A DNA stretch of 64,000 nt from Halomarinibacterium sp041392125 (GCA_041392125.1 JAWKMR010000006.1:124001-188000); one strand, 5' to 3'. Shown: positions 43,797-52,502, counted from the stretch's first letter. The notes: generated by a model from the sequence alone, not told the origin. Numbers and translations are program-made.

Positions 43797-44741
43797 TTGA
43801 AGGATACACTTTCAAATTACATTCCTCAAGCGGCCATTGATCCTGTTTTTGAGTTAATAAAGGCTTATCACGTGCATTTAAAAATTGTAAATGAACGCAT
43901 GACACGGCATGGCGATTACCGTAAATTGCCCAATGGGAGTCATCAAATTACGGTGAATGCAAATCTTAATCCGTATAAATTTTTAATTACCCTGGTTCAT
44001 GAAATTGCCCATTTGGCAGCTTTCAGAAAATATGGGAAGTTTATAAAGCCACACGGCGAAGAGTGGAAATATACCTTTCAGCAACTCATGTTGCCCTTTA
44101 TAAGACCCGAAATTTTTCCAAATAACCTGCTGTCCTTATTGGCACTTCATTTTAAAAATCCCAAAGCAAGCAGTGATACCGATACTAAGTTATCGTTAGC
44201 TTTAAAGCAATTCGATCCTATCAACGATAAAAACTATATCTTTGAAATACCGTACGGAGGTACTTTCAGATTGTATAACGGTAAAATTTTTAAAAGAGGC
44301 AATAAGCGAGTGAAGCGTTATGAATGTTTGGAAGTAGCTACTGGAAGAATCTATTTATTCAATCCAAATGCCGAAGTTGAACAAATACCTGCGAAAGCAG
44401 GTATCTCAAATTTGGCAAACGCTGATTTTTGGTATGTTTATGTAATGTCTAACAAAACAAATAAAGTTTTATATATAGGTGTTACAAATAATTTAAATGA
44501 AAGAGTAAAAGAACATAAAATTAAACTAAATCCAAACTCATTTACAGCAAAGTATAATTGTGATAAACTGATTTATTTTGAAGAATTTACAACTGCAATT
44601 TTAGCAATGAAACGTGAAAAACAAATGAAGAAATGGAAAAGGGAATGGAAAGTTAATTTAATTCAAGAAATGAATCCCTCTTGGGCAGATTTAAGTATGA
44701 ATTGGAATTTAAATAATAAGCTAGATCGTTTTGGAAAATAA
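43797..44741 (+). CDS. SprT-like metalloprotease fused to a GIY-YIG nuclease domain
   Basis: A 314-residue chimera. Residues 1-195 are SprT-like, with the zinc motif HEIAH at 68-72, and end FNPNAEVEQI, where other flavobacterial SprT proteins appear to end. Residues 196-207 (PAKAGISN) are translated from a palindromic repeat. Residues about 210-300 are a GIY-YIG domain: WYVYVMSNKTN, LYIGVTNNLNERVKEHK, SFTAKYNCDKLIYFEE, AMKREKQMKKWKREWK and a NPSWADLS end. The start is TTG at 43797. The fusion looks like an element inserted in frame at the end of sprT. Whether the fusion is translated whole is unknown. Confidence 0.85.
   Translation: MKDTLSNYIPQAAIDPVFELIKAYHVHLKIVNERMTRHGDYRKLPNGSHQITVNANLNPYKFLITLVHEIAHLAAFRKYGKFIKPHGEEWKYTFQQLMLPFIRPEIFPNNLLSLLALHFKNPKASSDTDTKLSLALKQFDPINDKNYIFEIPYGGTFRLYNGKIFKRGNKRVKRYECLEVATGRIYLFNPNAEVEQIPAKAGISNLANADFWYVYVMSNKTNKVLYIGVTNNLNERVKEHKIKLNPNSFTAKYNCDKLIYFEEFTTAILAMKREKQMKKWKREWKVNLIQEMNPSWADLSMNWNLNNKLDRFGK
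44385..44406 (+). repeat. Left palindromic repeat of the GIY-YIG element
   Basis: ATACCTGC (44385-44392) pairs with GCAGGTAT (44397-44404), loop GAAA, tail CT. Compared with the copy at 42612, the T-to-A change in one arm is matched by A-to-T in the other, so the stem is preserved. Confidence 0.88.
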
Positions 44742-45843
44742 AAAAGAGATTCCTGCCTACGCAGGAAATAACAATTATTACGCTGTCATTATGGCCGGAG
44801 GCATTGGATCTCGGTTTTGGCCGGTAAGTACTACCCAGTTTCCAAAACAATTTCACGATATGTTGGGAACCGGGCAGAGTTTATTGCAAAAAACCTTTTC
44901 AAGATTAGAACAAATAGTGCCTTCAGAAAATATTCAAATCTTGACCAATGAGCGCTATTTGGAATTATGTTTAGAGCAATTACCTAAAGTTTCCGAAAGT
45001 CAGATAGTTTTAGAACCGGCTATGCGTAATACGGCACCTTGTATTTTACTATCAGCATTAAAAATTTATAAGCAAAACCCAGATGCACTAATGTTAGTTG
45101 CACCTAGTGATCACTGGATAGAAGACGAAACAGCATTCAAAAAAGACGTGGAAGTATGTTTTAATGCGTGTTCAAAAAGCAATATTTTAATGACCTTGGG
45201 AATTCAACCAACATTTCCCAATACCGGATATGGCTATATTGAATGTGATACAGTGGGTACTTCGGAAATAAAAAAAGTGAAACAATTTCGGGAAAAGCCG
45301 GACTATGAAACTGCAAAACAGTTTTTAGCAGAAGGGAATTTTCTTTGGAATGCGGGTATTTTTCTTTGGAGTGTAAAAAGTATACTCGATGCTTTTAAAC
45401 AATATATGCCTCAGATGTATGCTTTATTCAATGAGGGAATGGATTCATTGAATACTTCATCAGAAAAAGAATTTATTGCTGCAAAATATCCAAACGCAGA
45501 AAATATTTCAATCGATTATGGCATTTTGGAAAAATCAACAGCGGTTTTTGTGAAAAAAGCCTCTTTCGATTGGAACGACTTAGGCACCTGGGGAGCGTTG
45601 CATGATAAACTGGAAAAAGATGCTGAAAACAATGCTGTTGTTCGAGCTAATTCATATCTTAAAAACGCTGGTCAAAATATGATTTTTTCCACTTCCGAAA
45701 AGTTAATAGTAGTGGAAGGATTGTCAGATTTTATTGTAGTTGACAAAGAAAATGTCCTGCTCATTTTCCCTAAAGATAAGGAGCAAAACATTAAAGGTTT
45801 ATTAACAGAAATATCGCATACTTTTGGCGAAAAATATAGTTAA
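44731..45843 (+). CDS. manC: Mannose-1-phosphate guanylyltransferase
   Basis: The enzyme makes GDP-mannose from mannose-1-phosphate and GTP, for glycans and capsule. Motifs: YAVIMAGGIGSRFWPVSTTQFPKQ, VLEPAMRNTAPCILLSAL, NTGYGYIEC and FLWNAGIFLW. Only TTG at 44731, inside the preceding gene's end, gives an N-terminus long enough; residues about 6-12 (EIPAYAGN) come from the repeat. The next ATG (44791) falls inside the nucleotide-binding motif. The gene may therefore have lost its native start to the insertion. The 370-residue body is intact. Confidence 0.92.
   Translation: MENKKEIPAYAGNNNYYAVIMAGGIGSRFWPVSTTQFPKQFHDMLGTGQSLLQKTFSRLEQIVPSENIQILTNERYLELCLEQLPKVSESQIVLEPAMRNTAPCILLSALKIYKQNPDALMLVAPSDHWIEDETAFKKDVEVCFNACSKSNILMTLGIQPTFPNTGYGYIECDTVGTSEIKKVKQFREKPDYETAKQFLAEGNFLWNAGIFLWSVKSILDAFKQYMPQMYALFNEGMDSLNTSSEKEFIAAKYPNAENISIDYGILEKSTAVFVKKASFDWNDLGTWGALHDKLEKDAENNAVVRANSYLKNAGQNMIFSTSEKLIVVEGLSDFIVVDKENVLLIFPKDKEQNIKGLLTEISHTFGEKYS
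44746..44767 (-). repeat. Right palindromic repeat of the GIY-YIG element
   Basis: TTCCTGC (44750-44756) and GCAGGAA (44761-44767) with loop CTAC. Read on the minus strand it is GCAGGAATCTC at the tail, so it is inverted relative to the left repeat. It encodes IPAYAG in the ManC frame. Confidence 0.88.
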
Positions 45844-47286
45844 ATGGAAAGTACTGAAAATACAAATCAGGATAATAGAAAAGCGATTCAAAAAGATGCT
45901 AAGGGACTACTTAGTAACCTGAAAAAATTTATGATTGACCTTTTGGACTTCAGGGGAGATACCGATAGGGACGCTACCATTGAAGCTATTGTGAAAGATA
46001 TCCCGTTAAAAGGTGCCACGGCTTGGATTCTTATTTGTTCTATTTTTGTGGCTTCCATAGGCCTCAATGCCAATTCCACTGCGGTAGTGATAGGTGCGAT
46101 GCTTATTTCGCCGCTGATGGGGCCCATTTTAGGAATTGGATTGTCCATAGCAATTAATGATATTGATACCTTAAAAAAATCATTGATCAATTTTGGGGTC
46201 ATGATTGTATTGAGTGTTTTTACTGCTTTTTTGTTTTTTTGGTTATTTCCACTACGAGAAGAGTCTTCAGAATTACTGGCTAGAACAAAACCTGATATTC
46301 GTGATGTTTTGATTGCCTTTTTTGGTGGATTGGCACTTATTATTGCTAGGACTAAAAAAGGAACGATAGCCAGTGTTATTTTTGGAGTAGCCATTGCAAC
46401 CGCATTGATGCCGCCACTTTGTACTGTAGGGTATGGATTGGCTGAAGCATTTATTGGAAATATGAAAGGACTGGCTTTCGCCGGAGGCGCATTTTACCTG
46501 TTTCTTATTAATACTATTTTTATCGCCCTTGCCACCTTTATTGCGTTGAAAGTATTGCGATTTCCCATGCTCAAATATGCAAACTCCATTAGAAGAAAAC
46601 GTATCGCAAGGCTGGCATCGGTAGTAGCGCTTATTGTAATGATTTTTCCCGCGATTACTTTTTACCAGGTGTTAAAGGAAACCAGTTTTAAAAATGATGC
46701 CCAAAGGTATATTACCAATGAGCTAAATGAATTACCTAATTCTTCTTACATAAAGAAATACGCCACCTATCATTATTTACCCGATGGGGAATCTACTATT
46801 GAAATTAACTCCTTTGGTGGACAACAAATTGAAGCTACTACCATAGATGTTTTAAGAGGTAGGCTAAAAGCGTATTCCTCTTTACAAAATGCAAAATTAT
46901 TAGTAAATCAAGGAGGTAATGACAATGATCTTGAAAATGAAATGCGTTATATGTTGGAGCTTCGCTCCAGAGATTCGTTAGATATTACTTCGAAAACGCA
47001 AAAGATTGCTTTTCTTGAAAAAGAAGTGGCTAAGTTGAGTAAGTTGGAAAAAGAGCAAATTCCTTTTCAGAATATTTGTGATGAAGCCAAAATAAACTAC
47101 GAAAATTTAAAAAGTTTAAGCTATTCATCAACCTTGTACTCCAACTTTGAAAAGATTGATACCTTACGTACATTTCAGACCCAATGGAAGGAATCAGCAA
47201 ATCAATCTACTGTAAAAAGTGAGAAGGCGAAACTATACAACTGGTTGAAGTATAAACTTAATTTAGATACTTTGGTAGTAAACTAA
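45844..47286 (+). CDS. DUF389 membrane protein
   Basis: A 480-residue protein with seven or eight predicted helices at about 55-260 and a DUF389 core: SIGLNANSTAVVIGAMLISP, IARTKKGTIASVIFGVAIAT and ALMPPLCTVGYGLA. The C-terminal 200 residues form a coiled-coil-rich region, with a KTQKIAFLEKEVAKLSKLEK segment, that is longer than the core family. Function unknown. Its start is the base after the manC stop, so it is in the same transcript, and it converges with the Mla ATPase gene. Confidence 0.88.
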   Translation: MESTENTNQDNRKAIQKDAKGLLSNLKKFMIDLLDFRGDTDRDATIEAIVKDIPLKGATAWILICSIFVASIGLNANSTAVVIGAMLISPLMGPILGIGLSIAINDIDTLKKSLINFGVMIVLSVFTAFLFFWLFPLREESSELLARTKPDIRDVLIAFFGGLALIIARTKKGTIASVIFGVAIATALMPPLCTVGYGLAEAFIGNMKGLAFAGGAFYLFLINTIFIALATFIALKVLRFPMLKYANSIRRKRIARLASVVALIVMIFPAITFYQVLKETSFKNDAQRYITNELNELPNSSYIKKYATYHYLPDGESTIEINSFGGQQIEATTIDVLRGRLKAYSSLQNAKLLVNQGGNDNDLENEMRYMLELRSRDSLDITSKTQKIAFLEKEVAKLSKLEKEQIPFQNICDEAKINYENLKSLSYSSTLYSNFEKIDTLRTFQTQWKESANQSTVKSEKAKLYNWLKYKLNLDTLVVN

Positions 47287-47287
47287 T

Positions 47288-48052
47288 TTAGTGCTCCATA
47301 TTTTGGATATCCCTTATTTTTTTGAATAAGTCTGAAGAATACACAAAGTCGGTTACGTCTCTGTTGTCGGTTTTGAATATTTGGGTATTATCTCCTTCCC
47401 AAGCAAGGTTTCCTTTTTGAAGAAAAACGATTTTTTCACCAATTTCCATCACACTATTCATATCGTGAGTATTAATTACAGTGGTAATATCGTATTCTTG
47501 GGTAATTTCCTGAATTAAATTATCAATTAAAATAGCAGTTTTTGGATCCAGCCCAGAGTTAGGCTCGTCACAAAACAAATACCTTGGGTTGTTTACAATG
47601 GCTCTGGCAATGGCAACTCTTTTTTGCATTCCTCCGGAAATTTCGGAAGGGAATTTTTTATTGGCATTGACAAGGTTTACACGAGTTAAAACTTCATTTA
47701 CCCTGTGGAGCATTTCGTCTTTTTTCTTTTTGGTAAACATTCTAAGCGGAAACATAACATTTTCTTCAACAGTCATCGAATCGAACAATGCACCTCCTTG
47801 AAAAACCATGCCCATATGCTCCCGTAATTCCTTTTTTTCATCATCATTCATTTCCTGAATGGCTTTCTGCCCATAGAAAATTTTCCCGGTTTCTGCTTCA
47901 AAAAGGCCCAATAGGCACTTTAAAAAAACCGTTTTTCCGCTTCCACTTTGTCCAATAATTAAATTGGTCTTTCCTTTTTCAAAAGTGGTCGTAATTCCTT
48001 TTAACACTTCTTCTTGGCCAAAACTTTTATGTAAATTTTCAACCTGTATCAT
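47288..48052 (-). CDS. ABC transporter ATP-binding protein, MlaF-like
   Basis: A 254-residue ATPase: Walker A IIGQSGSGKTVF, signature ISGGMQKRVAIARAI, Walker B YLFCDEPNSGLDP. Together with the permease upstream it forms the core of an Mla-type phospholipid transporter for outer-membrane asymmetry. It overlaps the permease gene by 1 base. No MlaD-type MCE gene is visible in the window. Confidence 0.93.
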   Translation of the reverse strand: MIQVENLHKSFGQEEVLKGITTTFEKGKTNLIIGQSGSGKTVFLKCLLGLFEAETGKIFYGQKAIQEMNDDEKKELREHMGMVFQGGALFDSMTVEENVMFPLRMFTKKKKDEMLHRVNEVLTRVNLVNANKKFPSEISGGMQKRVAIARAIVNNPRYLFCDEPNSGLDPKTAILIDNLIQEITQEYDITTVINTHDMNSVMEIGEKIVFLQKGNLAWEGDNTQIFKTDNRDVTDFVYSSDLFKKIRDIQNMEH

Positions 48053-48789
48053 TAGCTAAGTAGTAAGGAAGTAATAATGTAATTGGCTAAGATGATTAGG
48101 ACACTCGTCCAAACAAAGGAGTTGGTACTTGCTTTTCCTACTTCCAAAGCACCGCCTTTCATAAAATATCCCTGCCAAGAGGGTACCGTAGCCAAAATAA
48201 AGGCAAAAACAAAAGTTTTAATAAAAGCATACACCACGTGAAAAGGTTTAAAGTCTTCTTGTAAACCTTGAATAAATGCGTCGGAAGTACTAAAGCCGCC
48301 ATAAACACCGGCAACCCATCCTCCCAAAATACCCAAAAACATAGCAATAGCTATAACAAAAGGGTAAAGTAATAATGCAATAACTTTGGGATATACCAAA
48401 TAGTTGAGTGAGTTGATTCCCATTACTTCCAGCGCGTCGATTTGCTCAGTAACCCGCATGGAACCTATGCTGGAGGTGATGAAAGAACCCATTTTTCCTG
48501 CCATGATAATAGAAATAAAGGTAGGAGCAAATTCCAATATTACCGACTGCCGTGTGGCGAAACCTACCAAATAGGCAGGAATTAAAGGATTGTCAATGTT
48601 TAAAGCTGTTTGTATAGCAACGACACCTCCAACAAAGAAAGAGATAAAGATGACAATTCCTAAAGAATTGATTACCAACTCGTCTATTTCTTTATAAATT
48701 AACTCTTTAATTACAGAGGTTTTGGTAGGACGGCTAAAAACGTTTCCCAACATAATAAAATAAGAGCCTATGTCGGCAAGGTATTTCAT
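48052..48789 (-). CDS. MlaE-family ABC permease
   Basis: A 245-residue membrane protein with five to six helices and the MlaE signature GSMRVTEQIDALEVMGINSLNYLV. It is the permease of a phospholipid transporter whose ATPase is the next gene. Gene order is permease then ATPase, overlapping by 1 base. The substrate-binding MCE subunit is absent here and is probably elsewhere. Confidence 0.92.
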   Translation of the reverse strand: MKYLADIGSYFIMLGNVFSRPTKTSVIKELIYKEIDELVINSLGIVIFISFFVGGVVAIQTALNIDNPLIPAYLVGFATRQSVILEFAPTFISIIMAGKMGSFITSSIGSMRVTEQIDALEVMGINSLNYLVYPKVIALLLYPFVIAIAMFLGILGGWVAGVYGGFSTSDAFIQGLQEDFKPFHVVYAFIKTFVFAFILATVPSWQGYFMKGGALEVGKASTNSFVWTSVLIILANYIITSLLLS

Positions 48790-48926
48790 CTGTCTAAAAT
48801 AATTTCTTTTTATGGGTCAGATGTAATGCCACAAAATAAATCTTATCGGTAATAAAGTCTTGCGATGTGCATTTCATAGACAGCTAAAGTAAAAAAAATA
48901 GCCCATTCTTGGGAAGTCAAAACACT

Positions 48927-50000
48927 TTATTCTGAAAGTAACGATAGTATTTTATGAAAGATTTGAGTGTTTTCGTAGATACCGCCAAATAATTCGGCCC
49001 CGGGTCCATAAGCAAAAACGGGTACCATAGTAGCACTGTGACCATCGGTAGAAAATGTAGGCTTAATTTCATTGTAATTACCCCTTTGTGATCCCAAAGT
49101 AAAACCACCGGTTTCGTGATCGGCAGAAACAATTACCAGTGTTTCTTCATTTTTTTTAGCAAAATCTAAAGCGACTCCCAATGTATTATCAAAATCAATT
49201 AATTCTGAAATTAAATATTCACTATCATTGTCGTGGCCTCCCCAATCAATTTGTGAACCTTCTACCATTAAAAAAAAGTTTTTATTCCCTTTTGAAAGGA
49301 ATTCCATAGCAAGTTTTGTAGCATTGGGGAGAAAATCGCCTCTTCCTTCTAGCATTTTAGGCATGCTTTTTTCAGCCAATAAAAAACCTATTTTTTTTCC
49401 CTTTTGTTGAGATAAAGCTACGGTGTCTATAACAAAGCCGTTTTTCTGAAAATCACCCAAGAGATCTTTGCCATCCTTTCTTTGATTGAAATATTGTAGT
49501 CCCGCCCCCGCAAAAAAATCTACTTCGGAAGTAGGTAAAAATGCTGCAATATCTTCGTGGTTATTTCTGTTAGGCACATGAGCGTAAAAACAAGCAGGGG
49601 TGGCATGGGTAATAGATGAGGTAGCAATAAGTCCGGTGTTCATTCCTTTTTGGGAAACAATTTCTACCATGGTTTTTGCTTCTATAGTGTCCTTATCTAC
49701 CCCAATGGCAGCATTGTAGGTTTTTATACCACTAGCAAAAGCAGTAGCTCCTGCAGCAGAATCAGTTATTAAGTCTGAAGAAGAAGATGTTTTAATTAAT
49801 CCAACAACCGGAAATCGATCGTAATTTGAAGGCCCATCTTTATAAAACTGCGCAGCAGAAACTTGACTTAAACCTGTTCCGTCTCCTATAAGGAGAACAA
49901 TGTTTTTTGGTTTTTTTAGAGGCTTTTCTGTTTGTGCTTTTACTACTACTGAGGCAAGAAATACATGAAAAATAAAAAGTAAAAAATGCGCTGTTTTCAT
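48927..50000 (-). CDS. Alkaline phosphatase
   Basis: A 357-residue exported phosphatase. Signal peptide MKTAHFLLFIFHVFLASVVVKAQ; metal/phosphate motifs IVLLIGDGTGLSQVS, the nucleophile in LITDSAAGATAFASG, and VSADHETGGFTLG near the C-terminus. I start at ATG 50000; an in-frame start at 50138 extends over a palindromic repeat and the end of the glycosyltransferase gene. A TATTTTTG box (50018-50025, minus) lies 18 bases upstream. It releases phosphate from organic esters in the periplasm or outside. Confidence 0.93.
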   Translation of the reverse strand: MKTAHFLLFIFHVFLASVVVKAQTEKPLKKPKNIVLLIGDGTGLSQVSAAQFYKDGPSNYDRFPVVGLIKTSSSSDLITDSAAGATAFASGIKTYNAAIGVDKDTIEAKTMVEIVSQKGMNTGLIATSSITHATPACFYAHVPNRNNHEDIAAFLPTSEVDFFAGAGLQYFNQRKDGKDLLGDFQKNGFVIDTVALSQQKGKKIGFLLAEKSMPKMLEGRGDFLPNATKLAMEFLSKGNKNFFLMVEGSQIDWGGHDNDSEYLISELIDFDNTLGVALDFAKKNEETLVIVSADHETGGFTLGSQRGNYNEIKPTFSTDGHSATMVPVFAYGPGAELFGGIYENTQIFHKILSLLSE

Positions 50001-50017
50001 TTTGAATAAATAAAGTA

Positions 50018-50025
50018 CAAAAATA
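50018..50025 (-). promoter_or_regulatory. -7 element upstream of alkaline phosphatase
   Basis: On the minus strand TATTTTTG matches TAnnTTTG, 18 bases before ATG 50000. It argues against the longer reading frame start. Confidence 0.5.
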
Positions 50026-50043
50026 GTTAAAAGATACCACCCC

Positions 50044-50078
50044 GCCTTACAGGCACCCCTCCTAAAACAGGAGAGGAG
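50044..50078. repeat. Double-hairpin repeat overlapping the glycosyltransferase stop
   Basis: GCCT/AGGC (loop TAC, 50044-50054) followed by CTCCT/AGGAG (loop AAAAC, 50059-50073). The stop codon of the glycosyltransferase (50062-50064) lies in the second hairpin, so its last residues (SPLLF) are repeat-encoded. It is C/G-rich like the DUF559-type repeats but lacks the GATGT tail; relationship uncertain. Confidence 0.5.
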
Positions 50079-50919
50079 AAAGAAATAACTTTTTCTTAAT
50101 ATTTCTCCACCGTAGATTTCTAATAAAAGTACCTTCATCTTTAGAAACGATGAAATGGTTTTTGGCTTTTAGAAAACCTAATATTGTATTTAGGAAAAAA
50201 GAAATACTTCTCTTTTTTACAGCTAGCTTGAAGGAAGCAATGAATGTGAGTAGAAATCCATAGCGCATTTTTTTAAAAGCTTCGCCTTGTTTGTATTTTG
50301 ACTTTTTTGAATAGGTAGCGCCTGTGGGTTTTAAATGTTTTACATGGAGGGATTCGTCGGTTTTAATTTCCCAACCATGGTACTGTGCCAAAAGTTCATC
50401 TACGGTATCCCAACCCATCGATTTTTTGAGTCCGCCAATTTGCTGAAAACATGCTTTTCGGTAGGCCTTTAATGCTCCTCGAATATGGTCTTTATTGGTT
50501 AAGCTTTCTAAAACCCATTGGGTGTTTTTTTCAATATAACAGAAACCTCCGGCAATACCACATTTGGGATTTTCTGAAAAAAGTTGCGCCATTTTTTCAA
50601 GATAATGATTTGGAAATATAAGGTCTGCATCAAACTTGCAGAGGATATCGTATTCTTCGTCCAGTAATTTTAATCCTTCGTAAAAAGCCTGAATTACTTT
50701 AGATCCTGGTTGGTGATTTTTTTCAGAAGAAATTTTTAAGGAGGAGATAAAGGAATATTTCTCTGAAAAAGAATTAACTATTTGCTGGGTTTTATCTGTA
50801 GAATTATCGTTTACAACAACCACTTTCTTGGGCAGAAGACTTTGCGAAACTAACGATTGCAGGGTGTTTCCTATATAGGCTTCTTCGTTATGGGCAGGGA
50901 TGATAATATAAAAATCCAT
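50062..50919 (-). CDS. Family 2 glycosyltransferase
   Basis: A 285-residue GT-A-fold enzyme: N-terminal IIPAHNEEAYIGNTLQSLVSQ, KVVVVNDNSTDKTQQIV, then DILCKFDADLIFPNHYLE with the metal-binding DxD region. It lacks clear membrane helices. It is coupled to the methyltransferase gene (1-base overlap). Acceptor and donor unknown; lipid or surface-glycan modification is likely from the linked KAS III gene (inference). Confidence 0.9.
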   Translation of the reverse strand: MDFYIIIPAHNEEAYIGNTLQSLVSQSLLPKKVVVVNDNSTDKTQQIVNSFSEKYSFISSLKISSEKNHQPGSKVIQAFYEGLKLLDEEYDILCKFDADLIFPNHYLEKMAQLFSENPKCGIAGGFCYIEKNTQWVLESLTNKDHIRGALKAYRKACFQQIGGLKKSMGWDTVDELLAQYHGWEIKTDESLHVKHLKPTGATYSKKSKYKQGEAFKKMRYGFLLTFIASFKLAVKKRSISFFLNTILGFLKAKNHFIVSKDEGTFIRNLRWRNIKKKLFLSPLLF

Positions 50920-51437
50920 TAATTACGCTCTGCATACACCAAATAATATCTTGGAGTAAATCGTCTTAATATAGGCCGAATGCCCACTTTTTTAACAGGG
51001 TTGGTAAACTTTTCCCGCTTCTTGATTTTCCAGCCTGCTTTTTCCAAAAGCCAGTCAAATTGCCAATCTTCAAATTCGTGATAATGGTTGTCCCAAGCTT
51101 CTTTTCCTCTATAAGCAGAGGCAAACCAAAGTTTTAAGGGTACAGAAGCGACTAATTTTTTTGCTTTTATATCCTGAAGCACATTAAAAGGAGAGACTAA
51201 ATGTTCAAAGATTTCAAAAGCGGTTACTACATCATATTCGGTAGTTTTCACTGCAGTAGTATCCAAATCTAAATCTTCCCCAAGGGTATTGGTTACTTGA
51301 AAGCCTTCTTTTTTAAGAATTTCTGAAAAAGGATTTTCAATTCCTAAATCCAAAATTTTGTCTTCTGTAGACACTTTTTCTTTCAAAAATTGAAGGGTAT
51401 GTTTATACCTTTTTTTGGGGAAATTTCCTTCGTACAT
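50919..51437 (-). CDS. SAM-dependent methyltransferase (class I-like)
   Basis: A 172-residue protein with a methyltransferase-like core: ILDLGIENPFSEILKKEGF (motif I without the usual GxGxG), then EYDVVTAFEIFEHLVSPFNVL (post-motif region) and LVASVPLKLWFA. The C-terminus is short and basic. It lies 3 bases after the KAS III gene and overlaps the glycosyltransferase by 1 base. Substrate not evident. Confidence 0.82.
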   Translation of the reverse strand: MYEGNFPKKRYKHTLQFLKEKVSTEDKILDLGIENPFSEILKKEGFQVTNTLGEDLDLDTTAVKTTEYDVVTAFEIFEHLVSPFNVLQDIKAKKLVASVPLKLWFASAYRGKEAWDNHYHEFEDWQFDWLLEKAGWKIKKREKFTNPVKKVGIRPILRRFTPRYYLVYAERN

Positions 51438-51440
51438 AAT

Positions 51441-52502
51441 CTATACTCTATAAACAATAGCATTAATGTTCATTCCGGCACCAACACTGGCAAAGATTAC
51501 AATATCTCCTGCCTCAATCTGGTGTCCTTCCAGTTTATTATTAAGAACTAAATCATAAAGAGTAGGAACTGTGGCAACACTGGAGTTTCCTAATTTATTG
51601 ATAGTCATAGGCATGACATCGTGAGGTGCCGTTTTGTTAAACAACTTGTAAAAACGATGAATGATAGCTTCATCCATTTTTTCGTTGGCTTGATGGATAA
51701 ATACTTTTTTTACCTCATCAATTGAAACTTGTGCTTTTTCCAGGCAGGTTTTCATGGCATTGGGAACGTGGGTGATGGCAAACTCGTATATTTTACGACC
51801 ATACATTTTAATATACCTTCGGGCGTCGTTTAGTTCTTGGTTGTATGATTCTCCAAAGTAAATAAAATGCGCTTCATCGTAGGCAAAAGTAGCAGAGTGA
51901 TGTGCTATAATCCCACTGGTAGTATTTTCAGCAGCCTCTAAAATAACGGCTCCTGCGCCATCACTGTAAATCATAGAATCTCTATCGTGTTGGTCTACTA
52001 CTCGAGATAGCGTTTCGGCACCAATAATTAAACACCTTTTGGCCATCCCAGCAGTTATATAGGCGTGTGCTTGAATGACACCTTCTACCCAACCCGGGCA
52101 ACCAAAGAGAATGTCGTAAGCCACACAACCGGGGGTTTTAATTTTAAGTAAATGTTTTACGCGAGAGGCAAGACTAGGAACGGTATCACTTTGATGAGTA
52201 CCATGTTTTACATCGCCATAATTGTGGGCTACTATTATATAATCGAGTGTTTCTCGATCGATCTTTGCGTCTTCAATCGCTTTTTCAGAAGCTTTTGTAG
52301 CAATTTCTGAAGTAACTAATTTGTCTTTAATATACCGTCTTTCTGAAATTCCAGTAATGGCTTTAAATTTTTCAATAATGACCGTATTTTCGTGGGATAG
52401 AGGAGAGCCATCTTCATTATAAAAGCTATGTTGCTCGAAACCTTCATTGGTGGCTACTTTGCTGGGGATATAGCTACCCGTACCTGTAATGATACTTTTC
52501 AT
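51441..52502 (-). CDS. 3-oxoacyl-ACP synthase III family protein
   Basis: A 353-residue KAS III-type condensing enzyme. The catalytic triad is visible: Cys in DILFGCPGWVEG, His in VFIHQANEKMDEAI and Asn in NKLGNSSVATVPTLYD. It joins an acyl-CoA primer to malonyl-ACP. The sequence is diverged from housekeeping FabH, and the linked methyltransferase and glycosyltransferase point to a secondary lipid or pigment pathway (inference). It starts the three-gene minus-strand operon. Confidence 0.92.
   Translation of the reverse strand: MKSIITGTGSYIPSKVATNEGFEQHSFYNEDGSPLSHENTVIIEKFKAITGISERRYIKDKLVTSEIATKASEKAIEDAKIDRETLDYIIVAHNYGDVKHGTHQSDTVPSLASRVKHLLKIKTPGCVAYDILFGCPGWVEGVIQAHAYITAGMAKRCLIIGAETLSRVVDQHDRDSMIYSDGAGAVILEAAENTTSGIIAHHSATFAYDEAHFIYFGESYNQELNDARRYIKMYGRKIYEFAITHVPNAMKTCLEKAQVSIDEVKKVFIHQANEKMDEAIIHRFYKLFNKTAPHDVMPMTINKLGNSSVATVPTLYDLVLNNKLEGHQIEAGDIVIFASVGAGMNINAIVYRV

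Larger units (their letters stand above)
44385..44767. mobile_element. Candidate minimal element: GIY-YIG nuclease between inverted palindromic repeats
   Basis: The GIY-YIG coding segment is bracketed by a repeat at 44385-44404 and an inverted homologue at 44750-44767; the conserved ATCT tails of both point inward. It sits exactly at the junction of sprT and manC. The first repeat is translated in SprT and the second lies in the ManC frame. The size (about 385 bases) and layout parallel the DUF559 unit at 8.9 kb. Mobility is inferred. Confidence 0.55.

Noticed and set aside
50001..50138. N-terminal extension of alkaline phosphatase
   Set aside because: It runs through the -7 element and a repeat; ATG 50000 gives a clean signal peptide.
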